From contig QEOQ01000344.1 in NCBI GenBank assembly GCA_010279815.1, positions 124,410 to 187,025 of the forward strand: 62,616 nucleotides of DNA. The letters are read 5' to 3'. The DNA is from Brachionus plicatilis (Eukaryota; Rotifera; Eurotatoria; Ploima; Brachionidae). This document shows positions 40,591 to 54,800 of this stretch, in pieces (positions within the stretch are counted from its first letter, which is position 1; each line of letters opens with the position of its first letter). The notes beneath the pieces are model-generated. The model did no database searches, was not told the origin of the DNA, and saw only the letters and a program-made list of their open reading frames with translations. Both the position numbers and the translations under genes were made by a program.

Positions 40591-41895
40591 TTCTCATACT
40601 AAAAAGAATGTAGCCATTTGTTATGAGAAAAATTTAGAAAAAATGAAATTATTTTTAGTATTGTCCATTTCAGGAAATAATAATTTAAATAGAGTGAAAT
40701 TTTGGTTGTAGTGCAGGTGAGGAAATTTTTTTCTGAACGGCTTGAAAAGACTTAATTCCAGCTTAATTAATCATTTTAATTCTCATTGATTGATATTAAA
40801 GTGTTTAATTTGGTGGAAAATATGAGCAAAAAACTATGTACGAATAAAATCAAATAGCCCCAAGCACAATTAATATGTGTAGGCACTTTATTAGACCAAC
40901 GCATGTTTTTCGTAATTCTAATGACCTAAAGAAAAATATGTTTAAAATTAATTTTTTTTAAATCTTGTCTAAATTCACCCGAGCGTAAAATAGAGCTAGA
41001 ACAAATTCTAATTTGCTCACTAATCATGCTAAATAAAAAAAAATTGAAAAAAAAATTAAAATAAACAGGGAAATAAATTCAAGTGAGTACCCAATTTATT
41101 TTTAATTTAAATGACTTTATTGAAAAATAGGCTTATGCAATATGATTTCGCTATAGATAAAAAATACTAATGTGCTAATATTGAGCAATGTTTGGTTTTT
41201 TTTATAGAACAAAAACCTGCTCTATCGGTTTTGATTGTCACCAAATTAGATTAAAAAGCTCATACGGTATTTAATGTTTACGAATAGTTTTATTATCGGC
41301 TATTGTTTGCCTAGTTTTGAAATATTTAAATTGAATAAACTGTTTAGAGAAAAAATTTAGTTTTTATTTTTCTTAGAGATAATACGAATGCTGGGCAAGC
41401 ATACGAAGCCGTCAAATAGCAGAAATTTTTGAGTACTCGGATATTTGTTTGAAATGTGTCACCAAATATTCGAAACTTTATCACCTTTTTTTGTGTTTTC
41501 TTGGTTCCGTTTCAAATAAACAAAAATTCGAGATTTTGTTTATTTTAATTAGTTTCGTTTGATATTATACCAGCACGAACTCAATTAAGCTATTGAAATT
41601 TTGTGCTATTTTCGATGCCTTATCTTATAAGGCTTCCATAGCCCCACAAATTTCGAACACATACCAGAGTAAAGTTTAATTTATCTGCTTGATAATATCA
41701 ATCAGCTATTCTATAATGGGCGATCCAACTTAACCAACATTTATCATCGCTATTTACTTAACTTTAAAGAAAACTATTTTTCGTCCTTTTCATTAAAATT
41801 GGTAGAAGATAAATTTTCAAATTTCTAATCACTAAACTATTCAACTCTTTTTTAATAAAATAATTAATTAAAATTTAAATTTTAAATACAATACA

Positions 41896-42430
41896 TTTTA
41901 GATTTTTGAAAAACATACCTTAAAAGAATTCTTTAAAAATAATTAGACACATTAATTTAGCACTTAAAGGTCCAGAAAATTAAATTGTCTTTTGAATATA
42001 TAAATTGCAGATAATTAATAAAAATTCATTCCAAATAGTGATTCGAGACCTTTTTTTATTTCAAAATAAAAAATTTCCTTAAATTTAACAATTTAAATTT
42101 TCTAAATTTTAAAATTTTGAAAAAGATACCTTAAATGAAATTTTTGAAAATAATTTGACACATTTATTTAGCCCGACAATTTATTTAGCTCTAGAAGGTC
42201 CAGAAGTTTTTAAACTTCTTTTTAAAAAGACACTAAGTGAGTGATTGCAGGTAATTTTTTTTTAAATTTATTCCAATTAGTGATTTGAGATTTATTTTAA
42301 TTTCAAATTAAAAATTACTTTAAAATTTAATCCATTTTAGATTTTTAAAAAAAGATGCCTTAAAAATAATTTTTTTTGTAAAAATTGGACACATTTATTA
42401 AGCACTGGAAGGTTTATCTAAAAAGTCAGA
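41896..42430. repeat. Three diverged tandem repeats, about 210-230 bp each
   Basis: Copies begin near 41896, 42106 and 42333. Each runs through a TTTTGAAAAA-type block, ATACCTTAAA or ATGCCTTAAA, a GACACATTTATT-type block, GCACTTAAAGGTCCAG or CTCTAGAAGGTCCAG or GCACTGGAAGG, and CCAATTAGTGATTTGAGA-type sequence in the first two. Confidence 0.6.
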
Positions 42431-45059
42431 TAAAATTTGGAAAGGGTTTAAATAAAAAAACGCTCCTCTAAAAACAGAAATTTAGATAATAATTTAATCT
42501 AAAAATAAAAATTTCAAATTTGATGAAATGCTTTTCAAGGCTTATTTATTGTCTAGAATCAACCGAAACAATGATTTTTTTTACTCTTTAATGCTAGATG
42601 TTTTAATGTTTTTAAGCAAAATTTTAATTTTTCATTAAAGAAAAAAAATTAAGTTATTTCTTAAAAGAGATTTTAAATTATTTAATTATCTAGTGATTAA
42701 TAAGATTGTATAGGACTTTATTAAACTATTGTCGGGCTTTATTGATAAAAAAAATCGGACTTTTTAAAGTTTAAAAAATTTCTTAAGTACTTTAAAATTG
42801 TATAGATTTAAACAAATATATTTTTTTTTCAAAAATTTTAATAAAACTTAGACTCCATAAAAATCAAATGCAAACAAAAAATATAACAAAGTTTTAAGAC
42901 TTTCAAAAGGAAATGAAACCATGCAACTTTAAGACACATATTAGGTCTACAAAACCAAAGCTCTGACCTCCAAGAAAAAAAAATTTCAATGGAATTATCA
43001 AAAAATTACCTATGTTTTTTTTTTAATTAAAAATTAACCATTATACAAATAATTTCTTCAAATCTTAATAAAATTCTGAGATAAAATTTTTATTAAAAAA
43101 AAAGAAAAAAATTTTGTTTTCTCCATTAACTTAATAAAAGCATTTTTGAATATGGCTTTGAGCTAGACCATATAATTTTAAGCCAACAAAAAATAAAGAA
43201 GAATTGACAAACGATAAAGATTGTAGAAAGATTATAAAATCAGAATTTTAGACAGAATTTTTCGTGTGTGTTAAATTATTCTCTCGAGGACTCTAATGTA
43301 AAATTAAGACAAACTTTGCTCACTTATAAAAATGGAGCAAAAGAGCGATTTTAAATAATTGAATGCGGTTTTAATTACTTTTCTTATTTGAATCAGTTTT
43401 TAAAGCACTTGAAGTAATTAAAAACGGGAGTCTTAAGCGCGAAGCCTGTAAATACTCGAAAGATCCGAGTCTAAGTGTTTGTGTCGAAAGTTTGAACTTG
43501 ACGAATAAGTTTTTTAATTTAAAAGAATCTACAACTATTTGAATTTAGTCGCTTTCTTTAAGCCTACATCTATATAAATATTAAACTAAAATAGAATATA
43601 TATCTATTCATAAATAACTTAATCCTTCTCTCTCTTTACTTTCTGTTGAATACAATCCAAATGAAGCAAATCCGTTTTGGTCTAACCTTTAGGTATCTTT
43701 TCTTTGTGACAAAGGTGTCGAATAGTAGGCCGATTATTCGATCAAAGACAAAAAATGCTAGGACCCAAAAATTGTAGTCTAAAATGAAATTAATCAAATG
43801 TCTGTCAATTCGATTCCTTTCGTGACTATTTTTCTCTACAATCTACCTTCAATCCATCAATTAAATTGCCAAGCACCCAATTTAAACAATCTTTTTTCTA
43901 AATTAAAATTTTTCATTTTCTAACAAATTCACATGTTCTCTATTTGTTAGCTTTGTTTTCTGACTTTCTTTTTATTCGGCTTGTGGCACAACTTGTAGGC
44001 TTTCGCAGCCAATATTTTCTTTTTGTGGAAACAAGATTTGAATATTGCTTTTTGGATTTAATCTTTGGATATAATGAATGTTGATTGTACTTGTTGGCAA
44101 CGAAATTCTATTTATTAACTCAGCCCCTAATCCCAATTATTTGACTTGAACAATTTATTTAGCATTTTGATCAATTATTACTACTTTTTTGGTTGTATAA
44201 CAACTCTTCTAGAGAATCTCGATTATCTAATCTTGGCTTGGGAAATCGAGCACACAACTCAACTATCTGCCTTGGGATTCAGTCACTATGAATTTTTTTT
44301 ACACTTTTAAATATTCGAAAAATTTTCTTGTTTAAAATTAATTTAAGAAAAAAAAATGTATTTTAAGAAATTTTATTGATTTTACTGAAATTGAAAATTG
44401 ATTTTTGGCACAAGGTGTACAATTTTGCCCGGGGCTTTATCAACAACAAAAAAAGTACTTAAAATTAGTCGGAATTTAAATGTCGAGTCTCGGAAAATTA
44501 AATTTTCGTGCCGAGTTAAACAGATTCCTAGACTTGTTTATGAATTTATTGTAGCCTCATTTTGCATTTTAATTAATAAACATAAATATTTAAAGAATTT
44601 ATTCTCAAACATTTGTAGATCCAAATTTTAAAATAGCCATATAGTTCAAAATCAAACAAAAAAAGTAATTACCTAATAACAGATCCTGAGTAAACCAAGC
44701 ATTAAAAAACAAAAAAAAATAAAATAAAAATATTTTCCTAGTAACACAAAACCAAATGTAATTGAAGCTCAAGCCATGATACAAAATTTTGTTGTATAAC
44801 TTATCCAAGCATCAATAAATGACTGCCAAAACGAATAAAACATTTGCTTACTATATCCCGATATTGTTCAAAAGTCAAAATCAATTAGAACAAATGCAGT
44901 CAAATTGAATAAACTTATTTTTCATCAAGAAAATATTTTCCACTACGAAAATCAATAAATCCTGGACGCCGTAATTAAGAAAAAATAAGTTTCTAGATGG
45001 ACTTGATATCAAGAGAAATAAAATCGATAGTAAAACCGGCTCTTATGTGCCTTTAGGTG

Positions 45060-46560
45060 ATCACATTAAAATTTAAAGACTAATCTTGAGAAATAGAACT
45101 AGATAAAATGATATTCGATATTCATGCTTGTATTAATTAAACCTGAGTCGGATTAGCATCCAACTAATGAGCATACATTTTGATACAATATTTATTCGGT
45201 GTATCGCATGTCAGTTTAAAAATTAAATTAAATATTTATCATTTAAATGACGGAAATTTAATCACTGGTCAAAAGTTACAAAAAAGGTTTTTTTTCGGAT
45301 TTTTTATTTATTTTTTTATTCAATAATTTTAATTAAAATTTGACTCACAAAAAAATTAAATACTTAAAAAAATATTAATAATTTCCAAAAAGGTTTCAAA
45401 CCATTAAACTTAAAGAAAAATTTAAAATCTACAAGACCAATACTTTGACAACCCGAGAAAAACATTTTTCATTTAAATGACTGAAATTTAATCACTGGTC
45501 AAAGTTAACTAAAAAAAATTATTAAAATAAATTAATTTTTTAAAATAAAAAATTTATCAAAAATTGAGGAAAAAATTTTTTTTAAATTAATTAAATAAAT
45601 GAGTGTTAATCAGTCTACTATGGCAAGAGCAATAGTCTGTTGGTTAACCTCAATATTGAAATTGAAGAATGAAAATTTTTTTGTCTCCAGATAATCCTTG
45701 AGAATCAGAATTCAATATTTAATTATACAAAGAAAATTTTTTTGAAAATTTTTTTGAAAATTTTTTTAAATTAAAAAAATTCGGTTATTTTACACTTAAA
45801 AACCTTCATTAATTTTATTAATAATTTTTCTTGTGACTTATAAGAAAAATAAAAATAATATAGAACTTTTTTTTTAAAAAAAAAATATGCAACTTTTTTT
45901 AACTTTTCGGAAATTTCTCAATTTTTTTTCAACTATTTTAATTAAAATTAGAACCTTGAAAAAAATTAAATACAAGCAAAATATTATTTATAATTGTGAG
46001 ACTTCAAAAAAAGTTTTAAACCATGTAACTTAAAGACAAATGTAAAGTCTACAATACCAATACTTTGACAACTCGAGAAAAACATTTATCATTTAAATGA
46101 CGGAAATAATCATTGACCATTCTTTGTTTAAAAAAAAAGGGTTAAGGGAAAAAGTAAGAGATAATCCTTGAGAACCAATATTCGATATTTAATGTTTCTT
46201 AGCAAAATTTAATTGAAAAATTTTTAAACCTAAAACTTAAATTAATTTTATAAACGGTTTGATATTAATAAATTTGCTTGTCAAAAATAACATTGTATGA
46301 TAAATAACGAAAATTAAAACACTGGTCAATCTTTGCTAGAAAATAAAGAAAATTTCATAGATAGCCAACGCAATCCGATGAAAATTTCTCTTATCTTTTT
46401 TCATTATTGATTTTGTATTTATCATGTTTAAATTTTTAAGATAAAAATGTTTCAGAGCTACTCGATGAAAAAGTAAGAGATAATCCTTGAGAATCGATAT
46501 TCGATATATTTAACCCGGATTAGACAAAACTTACCAACATGTTTAAGAAAAAAATTGAAA
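45060..46560. repeat. Ordered modular repeat array (three repeated modules)
   Basis: Module A, TCATTTAAATGACGGAAAT followed by CACTGGTCAA, occurs at about 45239, 45469 and 46089, and degenerate at 46292. Module B, GATAATCCTTGAGAATC followed by ATTCGATATTTAA, is at about 45690, 46158 and 46477, with a weak copy at 45078. Module C, CTACAAGACCAATACTTTGA and CGAGAAAAAC, is at about 45429 and 46049, with a distant weak copy near 42946. The modules keep one orientation, indicating repeated duplication of a larger unit. Confidence 0.65.
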
Positions 46561-47035
46561 CAATATTTATTTATATCACATATCAATTAAAGCTTTGACA
46601 TTGTCGTTTGTTGTATACAAAAGGATTAGCCACAGAGCCTAGGACTCTTTCAATTTACCTTGAATAGACCGGATAGATTTAATGAGCAAAAAAAGTTCGA
46701 AATTTTAATTATTCTAAATTACGTTCCTAGATAAATTTCTGATTTAAAAAAATTGCGCTACCTAATAAAAAAACACAGCCTACTCAAATTGTAGGCTATT
46801 CTGCTTGTTTGTATAAATAATCAGGGTTTTTTTCATCTAAGATCATGATGTCCCGTGCTTTATTGAAAATATACAGACATATCGATTTATCTTCTTTTTT
46901 TATTAGTGCATCATTAAAATCATATATTTAAACAAAACACAGATTCTTTAAATGATAGCGGTCTTGGATGCAACGTGATCTTTGCTTTAAATAAACCAGA
47001 TATATAAACATCTTAAATGACCAGTCATCTAATTT

Positions 47036-47056
47036 CAACAACAACAACAACAACAA
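47036..47056. repeat. (CAA)n microsatellite
   Basis: About seven CAA units followed by an A run. Confidence 0.9.
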
Positions 47057-47222
47057 AAAAAATTACTGATTTTCGAGGCTATATCATATTCAAAAGAGAA
47101 TAGCACCACGCATCTATAAGACAAAAAATTGGTCTATAAAATAACTGTAACAGTGCCCAAAAAAATTTTAAAAAAAATTAATTTTTTTTAGCAAAATTTT
47201 TTTTTTTAAATAAAAAATTTCT

Positions 47223-47244
47223 NNNNNNNNNNNNNNNNNNNNNN
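47223..47244. other. Assembly gap (22 N)
   Basis: Short undetermined run flanked by long A/T homopolymers; real length unknown. Confidence 0.95.
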
Positions 47245-50200
47245 AAAAAAAAATTAATATGTTTATCAACCTCAAATTGATATAATCTGCAAAAGAAAAT
47301 TTATTGAAATTAAATAATTTTTTAAAAACAGACTTTAAATTTGACTAAAATTTTTTAAATCCAATCTTAATAAAATTCTTACACATACGGCCTTAGAAAA
47401 AATACACAACTTCAGGAAAATATTTTTCTTTCCAGAGACCATCAGTCAAAAATCATTTTTCAACTACCACAATTCCATGTAAATAAATTTGTAAATAGAC
47501 AATTGACCAGTATTAATATATAGGTTTTAGACTTGCTTAATACTTTGACAAATTTTATTGAGATGTTGAATATTTTTCTAGGGGATATTATTAGCAGATA
47601 AGGTTTTTGATTAGATACATACAGATTTGATTTTGAAATATTTTAATTAAAAAAATAGAAGAGAATAGATAGATCTAATTTGGAGGAAGTTTTCAATTAA
47701 GGTTGAAATGTGACCTCAAAACAAAAGCCTAATAGAAAAAAAAAGAGCAAATTATTTTATTTTTTTTAATATAAAAAAAAGTTCATAAAGCTCACTTGCA
47801 ATTTTCGTTCTCTGCTCATTGTTAATCTATTTAAACTACCTTATTTTACAGCTAATAGATAAAGACCTAAATAAATTAGTGAACATTTTTTGCTCTCATT
47901 TTAAGTGACTAAAACTTTTTGAACATTTTATTATTTTAACTATAGCTAATCTCAAGTACCCTATTTGTTTACTAAATTTATCAGGTTCTAATATTGCCAC
48001 TTATTTAAAGCTCGTATATAAATTTTTTTTTTTCAATAATACAAAAATCATCCGAAACATTAATTCTAAATACTTGAAATAAAAGTAGCTTTTAGAGAAT
48101 TTTTGAGATCCATTTGTTGTCGAGTAGTTTCCTTGTTGTATCAATGTAGCAATAGCAGCGTAATTTTAATTTTACAAATAATAAATTTTTGAATTAATTT
48201 TGCGATCACAGTCCATTTAATTAAATTGAAATAAATTTTATAACCCAGAGAAATAAGCCAACTAGCATAGAATTAAATTAATAAAATTGTATGGAATCTT
48301 GACTTAAATAATAAATGACCAAGTTGGGCTTTTTTGCGCAAATTAAAATTATAAGTTTTCTTCAAAATGAATTATTTCCAAAACAATACAAATCCGATTT
48401 AGTCCGGACTATTTTAGTTTACCTTTTTTTTCATTTTTTTTTCATATAGCGACTATAGGTGTTTATAAAATTTAAGAAAATATTTGTCTCTAGTGAATTA
48501 GGCTTTGTTGTTTGTTATGGCCAACTTTGGCTAGCTTAATCTATTAAGCAATTTCGGAATTAGAAATTTCAAATTTGCTCATACATTTTGACAACGATAA
48601 GATGATTAATTTAAAAAAAAACTTATAGTGATCAAATGCAAATGGTTTATGTGTTTATTACTAAATGACAACACAAATATCCTCTAGATAATCGGATCAG
48701 AGCGAGCAAAAATTAAATGCGCTATGCCCACAAATATCCATGCATTGGAAACACTTGGTTAGCCTTTAAAATGCATCAAGTCGTAAATCACTTGGCGTTG
48801 AATTACCTTTTTTTGTAAAAAGCACTTGAAATTTCTAGAAATTTTATTGTTCTGTTATCTTGATGGACGTGATGGGCCCTGTTAACCTTTAAATGTTTAA
48901 TTTTTTCCTAATTTCTATTGAAATATTATTCGATTTATAGAAGAAATTAAATTGAAATTTATCATCAAGGATACCAAAATCCATTAATCACTCACAAATA
49001 AAGCTAATCCGACTGATCAATGGGTTTGAAGTTGTCCTTTTTCTTAAATAAAGATATTAGAATGATTTGAATAGATAAGCAAAGAAAATATCCTTTGGAA
49101 CAAATCGAAGCGCTTGGCTAAAAAATGCTTTTAAATTTTTTTAAAATAAATCAGTCAGTCGTTAAGCTTTAGAACAAAAATTTCAAATTAATTATCTTGT
49201 CTTTTAAGTGGTGGCAAGTGTTCGAACAATGCAAATAACTCAAGCATTTACGCACTGCACATCTCACCTTTTGTACCGTATTCAGAATATTTTCTTTTTT
49301 CTCCATTTATTTTATTTTGTTTTGCATTAAATTGAAAGCAATTCGCTTGAAATTGGATACTCAATGCAAATTTTGATTTCAATTATTTAGAAAATTTATG
49401 TAACCAGGAAGAAATGTGGTTACTTAGTCACATACAACTAAATCTTTTAGAGATTAAAAAAAATTAAATTAACTCTGGCTTTTTTTCTTTTGAAAAAATT
49501 AAATAAATTTAATTTATGAGAGTGGAATTTTCTAATAACCTAAAAACAATTTAAAGAATTAGAGGAAAATTAATTTGCATTCGCTTTTGAATAAAGTGCC
49601 AGATTTTCGACCGGTGCCTGGAGCTCACCCTGTCCAATTTTGTCAACTTTTAATCTCATTTGCGATCTAAATAATTTAAATATCCTGACTGAAAAATATT
49701 TCACTTGATCATAAAATTTATCTGATCAATCACCAAAAAAAAGACAAATATCAAGATAAATTTTTCAATTACCAACCTAGATTAGGGTCTAAAAACACTA
49801 CAAGTTTTTGTTGACCGCTCTACCTTAAGAGCAAATTTATTTATGCTTACAAATTGAGAAATGGTAAAATTTAATTATTAAAATAGATAGAAGAAATAGT
49901 AAAAAAAGATTGTTCTATTGTGTTTATAAACCTACTGAGCAATTTTAATCACATATAAAAAATGCATATAATTGATTTATTTTTAATTTATTATTTAATG
50001 ATTAAATGAATAAGTAGATATTCCAGTCTTGGAATGAATTTACAAAATTTAAATTAAAAATTGATTTTTAATTATCAGACAAAATTTTGGTTGAAGGAAA
50101 GAATACTTTAATTGAAGTAGAATGGAGCAGACTTGGAGTAGATTTCGTAATTTTCAAAACTCAATTGAACCAAGTTCCTTTCAAGGATTGACAAAATAAA

Positions 50201-51897
50201 GACTAATAATTAACCTATTGAATTTTAAATTTAAGAAAATTACTGATTGAATAAACAAAATTTCTTGATTACTAATTGATATCTAATCTTTTAATTGTGA
50301 TAATTGCTATTCACCCGAAATTCCGAGGCACATTCTCAAAACCGGCAATTATTCAAAATTCCTCGTTAATTTAAAAAAAAAATTCGGAAACTTGTCTTTG
50401 AATTAATTAATCTTAATCTTAAGGTTTTGAATTACCCAGGACTTTTTGGATACATTATCAAATTTCATAGTCACATTAATAGAGTCAAGTTAAAACAAGT
50501 GCCGAATGATAATTTAAATATTTGAAACCATTTCGATGCTGAATTAATATTTGTCGAGGCAAAGTTTTTTTTTTTTTAAGTTGATATCTTTATAAAAATA
50601 AATTTAACATCCTTAAACTAGGTTATCTGGGCGCGTGAAAGTGACAGATTCCAGTCTGTCTATAGTTCAATAAAATTTCATAGTGATTGATTCTTGATCT
50701 ATCTGCTATTGATATGATTTGTGAGTAATTTGATTTTAATTTAAAAATTGAGAACAAGATATCGTTTCAAGAAAAAGCAAAGGCTTCAAGTAATAATTTA
50801 ATTAAAAAATCATCAATGGGCAAAGTTTGTTATCTATTAACAAATGATATATTGATTTTTGAATGGATTCAAAATTTTAAGATTAAAATGGGAATTTTTT
50901 CTTTTGAGAAATGCTCATTTTTTTTCTAATTAAGGAAACAAATTTTGCTTGAGCATTCCCATAGTTTCGAAAACAACACAGCAAAATGTTTATTTAAATT
51001 AAAGCAATTCAAAGCACGAGTATAACCAAAGTGGTTGTGTTTGTTTTCCTAATGTGATGCTTGGATCCAAATCCACCTTTCCGTGCTCTTCAAGTCAAAA
51101 TCAGCATTTGAAAACAAACTCAAAACTAATTAAAAACACAACATATGTTTAATTTATGTTATTTGGAACACTGAAACGAACTGAAAATACTTGGATAATT
51201 TATTCAATTGAACCAAGCTTAGCAACAATGTCATTTAATGATAACTGTTCTGAGCTTAAGTATTATTTTTTTTTAGAAACTTGAGCTCGAAGCAATAAAG
51301 AAAATTTTTTTTAATTATTTTATTTTTCGAAATTCAAATAAAAAAATTTAGAAATTTTTAAATTTTATTTTTGCAAAAGACAATCATGGAATCATTTTAA
51401 TTTTGATCCAAATAGTGAGCAAATATTTTCAAGTAAGTGTCCTCAAATTTAATTCCTGACTTTGCCAAATCGATTTTGGATTCCTGGGGCACAAATCGAT
51501 GTGTTTTTTTCCGAGCAATTAGTTGCCATGATTACACTCGAAGTTTCTTATTTAGGCAAACTTCTTGAATCGTAGGCCCACTAAGCCTCTTGCGTTATTG
51601 TAAACAAATTGTCAACTCAATCTAATTTAGAAAGCATGAGGTCTTGATTTGTTTGCTCCCTAAGTTCCATCATTTGAATTACAATGGCCTCAAAAATTAA
51701 TATTATTCAAAAAATACCATAAAATTTCTTAATCTCTTATCTTTCAAAAACTTAAAAGAAAACCTTCTGTATCTAAGGTAATTTAATTTATAAATTATTA
51801 TAATACTACACAATCGCTTTATCCACAGGATTCAGAAGAAATATAAGTTTTTTGTTGAGCTTAATGAATTTAATTTTGAAAGTTTTAGTTTTATAAA

Positions 51898-54800
51898 ATG
51901 ACAAAAGAAAATGATGCACCTAAACGAGAAAAAAAGCGCCCCGCTCTCTACCCGGACAATTCGCCCACATTCTACGTAGGATCTGGAAACAACTCTGAAT
52001 TGTAATTTAAAAAAAAAATAAAATTTAGCCAAACAATTGTTTGATTATTTGTTTAGGATCATAAGTATTTTAAAAGGAATGGGCTGGGAGCAAATAACTG
52101 AGAGCAATGACGAGTCTTTCAGACTCAAATGGGTCCAGTGCAACCGGAGCATTAATTGGAATAGCTTTAGAGAGGGAGAACAAATGGTCAATCACATTCC
52201 GAATTGTTCTTTGTTCACTAATAAGCTAAATTTGCTGTGCAGTTTACAAGCTTTCGAAAAATCTCAGAATCAATTGCCTAACAAAGCGTTCATTCCTTTG
52301 GAGGACTATCTTCCTTTAACTTACAAATTGGACGACCGAGTCGACCGTGAAAATTATTTCACTAAAGCCAAAAGTAATTCAAAAATTCTAATTATTTTTA
52401 AATAGTTATTCAAACAAAAATACTCAAATATTGTTTAAGTGATTAAATATGGATTTGAATTTTTAAAATTTAATTTTTTTAAGCATTTTCCAGTCAAGTT
52501 TTAGATTTCGGTTTTGATTAGAAAAATTTAATAAATTAATTTTTTTAATTTATCAAGTTCAATATATTGAATTTAATTCATTGACATGTTAAGGGATGTT
52601 TCTTATCGTGTTTTTTTTTCAAATTAAAACACGTAAAAAACTGTCTCACTTTAGCATTTGTTTATTGCACACTTGATTTTTTAATAAAGAAAAGGGCCTA
52701 AGGTTTTTTTTATTTTAAAATTAAAAACAAATCAACAAAGCTAGATAAAGTTAAGAAAGAAATTATATTATTTTATTAACTTAAAAGGTAAAAAAACAAT
52801 TTGAGCCTTATTTTGTGTTTAGTTTTATTTCGATTTTGATTATTTTTATATAGCTTTACCAAATAAAAAATTGCTTTAAAAGATATCAAAATACTCGAAG
52901 CTTTGAAACAAAGAAAATAACTTTTGATTATTAGAATTTTTTTATCAAAACAAAAATAAAAACTACATTTTTTTTGGTAACTCTGAAGTAAGATTTTTTA
53001 CATTACTTTTTTTATTAAATGTGAACAAAAGTTAAATAAGACAATCGTCTATCTGGTATTTTTTTACCAGTTAGCTTTTTAAGTTAAGGGCTCCAAAATA
53101 ATTTTATCATGGAACTCACAAAAGAAAAAAAAGAAAAAAAAATATAAAAACGTAATTACAAATAATTAATAATATAAAAGAAAAATATATAATATAATAA
53201 TATTTCAAAAATAATAAAATTGAATTATGAATCTAGATTTTTTATTAATTGATATAAATTTAATTATCATTGAATTCAAATTTTCATATGAAATTTTTTT
53301 CAAAGAGAAAAAATTTATATTTGTATTAAATTGTTTCAAAAAAAAAAAAATTAATAAATTTAGTAAAAAAATATCCAAATGTTGATTCACCAAATTTCCT
53401 CTGTGAAGTTGGTTCAACAAGATGATTCTTATTCATTAATTCATACGGTAAATTTCTCATTTCGTTTGTTTTTAGTTGCTCTGCTAAAATCGGAGGATTT
53501 TGAGATGAGAAAACTTTAAATGAAAAAAGTTCCAGTCTTAAAAAAATTCTCTGATGAAAAACTGAAGAGTTTAAATTTTTTTAAGCATTCATTGATAACA
53601 ACAGGAAAATTTAAAATTGAACAGTTTAAATAAACAAAGATAATAACATAAAATTAAGCACAACTACTAAGTTACCATGAACCTGTTTCGAATTAATTTT
53701 CAATGAGGATCAATAAAATTAAAACACATTTTATCACGTCATTGACTTTAATTTGACATTTTAGTCTTTTGAAAATTAAATATTAATTTTGTTTCAATAA
53801 AAAAATTGTAAATATCACGTTTATTGCCCAAATAATTAAAATTTAGTACTGCATTGTTTTAAAACCATACAATAATTTTTTTCTTAATAAAACAAGCACA
53901 GCGATCCTAATTTTTTAAAATTATATAATAAAATTAAAATACTTATAAAATTCTTTAAAACCTTTTTGGATAAAATAGAAAAGAAGTCCTTACAAGTGAA
54001 ATACGATGACGCAACTAAAATTTTATATGTTTTGTTTGTTTAAGTTAAAATACTAAATATATGTGACATAATTTAAATTAATCAAATGTTGCCATATGTT
54101 ATAAGAGTCTGTATCTTAATCTAAGGAAAACGTCTACACATTCTTGTAAAGTTATTTCTCTTAAAATTGAACAAAACTTTATACAAATTATTGTTTTTTT
54201 ACAATTTCTAAATTTAAGCTGATCAATATCAGGCATTGTCAAATTTCATATAAAACTTCAAAAACAAAAAAAAAACTGTAAAGAAGGCACTACGCCGTTC
54301 GGAGCTGCCAAGAGGAACTATTCCCTCTAAATTATATATTAAATAAAAAAATAAATAAATTCAAAAACAAAAAGAAAAATAAAAACTTAAAAAAAAGCTC
54401 TAATGATCAAAAACTTGTTCTGCAGACGAAAAAAAAGATTTAACTTTTGTTTCACCCATTGTGGAAATAAAAAAATCTGTGTGGATTCTGCAAGATTTCA
54501 CGATATTTAAAATTATTAAAAATGAAGCGCAATTAATTGACACAGATTTTGCAGACTTCCGTACTAGGTGAAACAAAAGTTGTTTCACTTTGCTTTATCT
54601 GCATAACAAGTTTTTGATGATTAAAGCAAAAGTTATAATTTTTTTCTTTTTATATTTTTGAAGTTTTGTATGAAATTTCACAATGTCGCAATTTATTTCA
54701 AAAATTTATTTTTATTTTATTTTTTTTTTAAATAACATAGGGGAAGAAAAATTTCCAGGGAAGTTCCGAACGATGGCACCTTCTTTTCAGTCCTAAAAAA

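Larger units (their letters stand above)
39291..51897. other. 12.6-kb gene desert between ephrin and TTLL10
   Basis: The two flanking genes are divergent, so this is a shared upstream region. No protein-coding exon or RNA gene was recognised on either strand. It contains three sets of diverged duplicated sequence (listed), a 22-N gap, and patches clearly less AT-rich than average. These are roughly 40.68-41.75, 43.28-44.30, 46.57-47.10, 48.46-48.90, 49.20-49.30, 49.57-49.65, 50.62-50.70 and 51.00-51.65 kb. Such patches with no open frame are compatible with cis-regulatory elements or non-coding transcripts. Confidence 0.55.
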
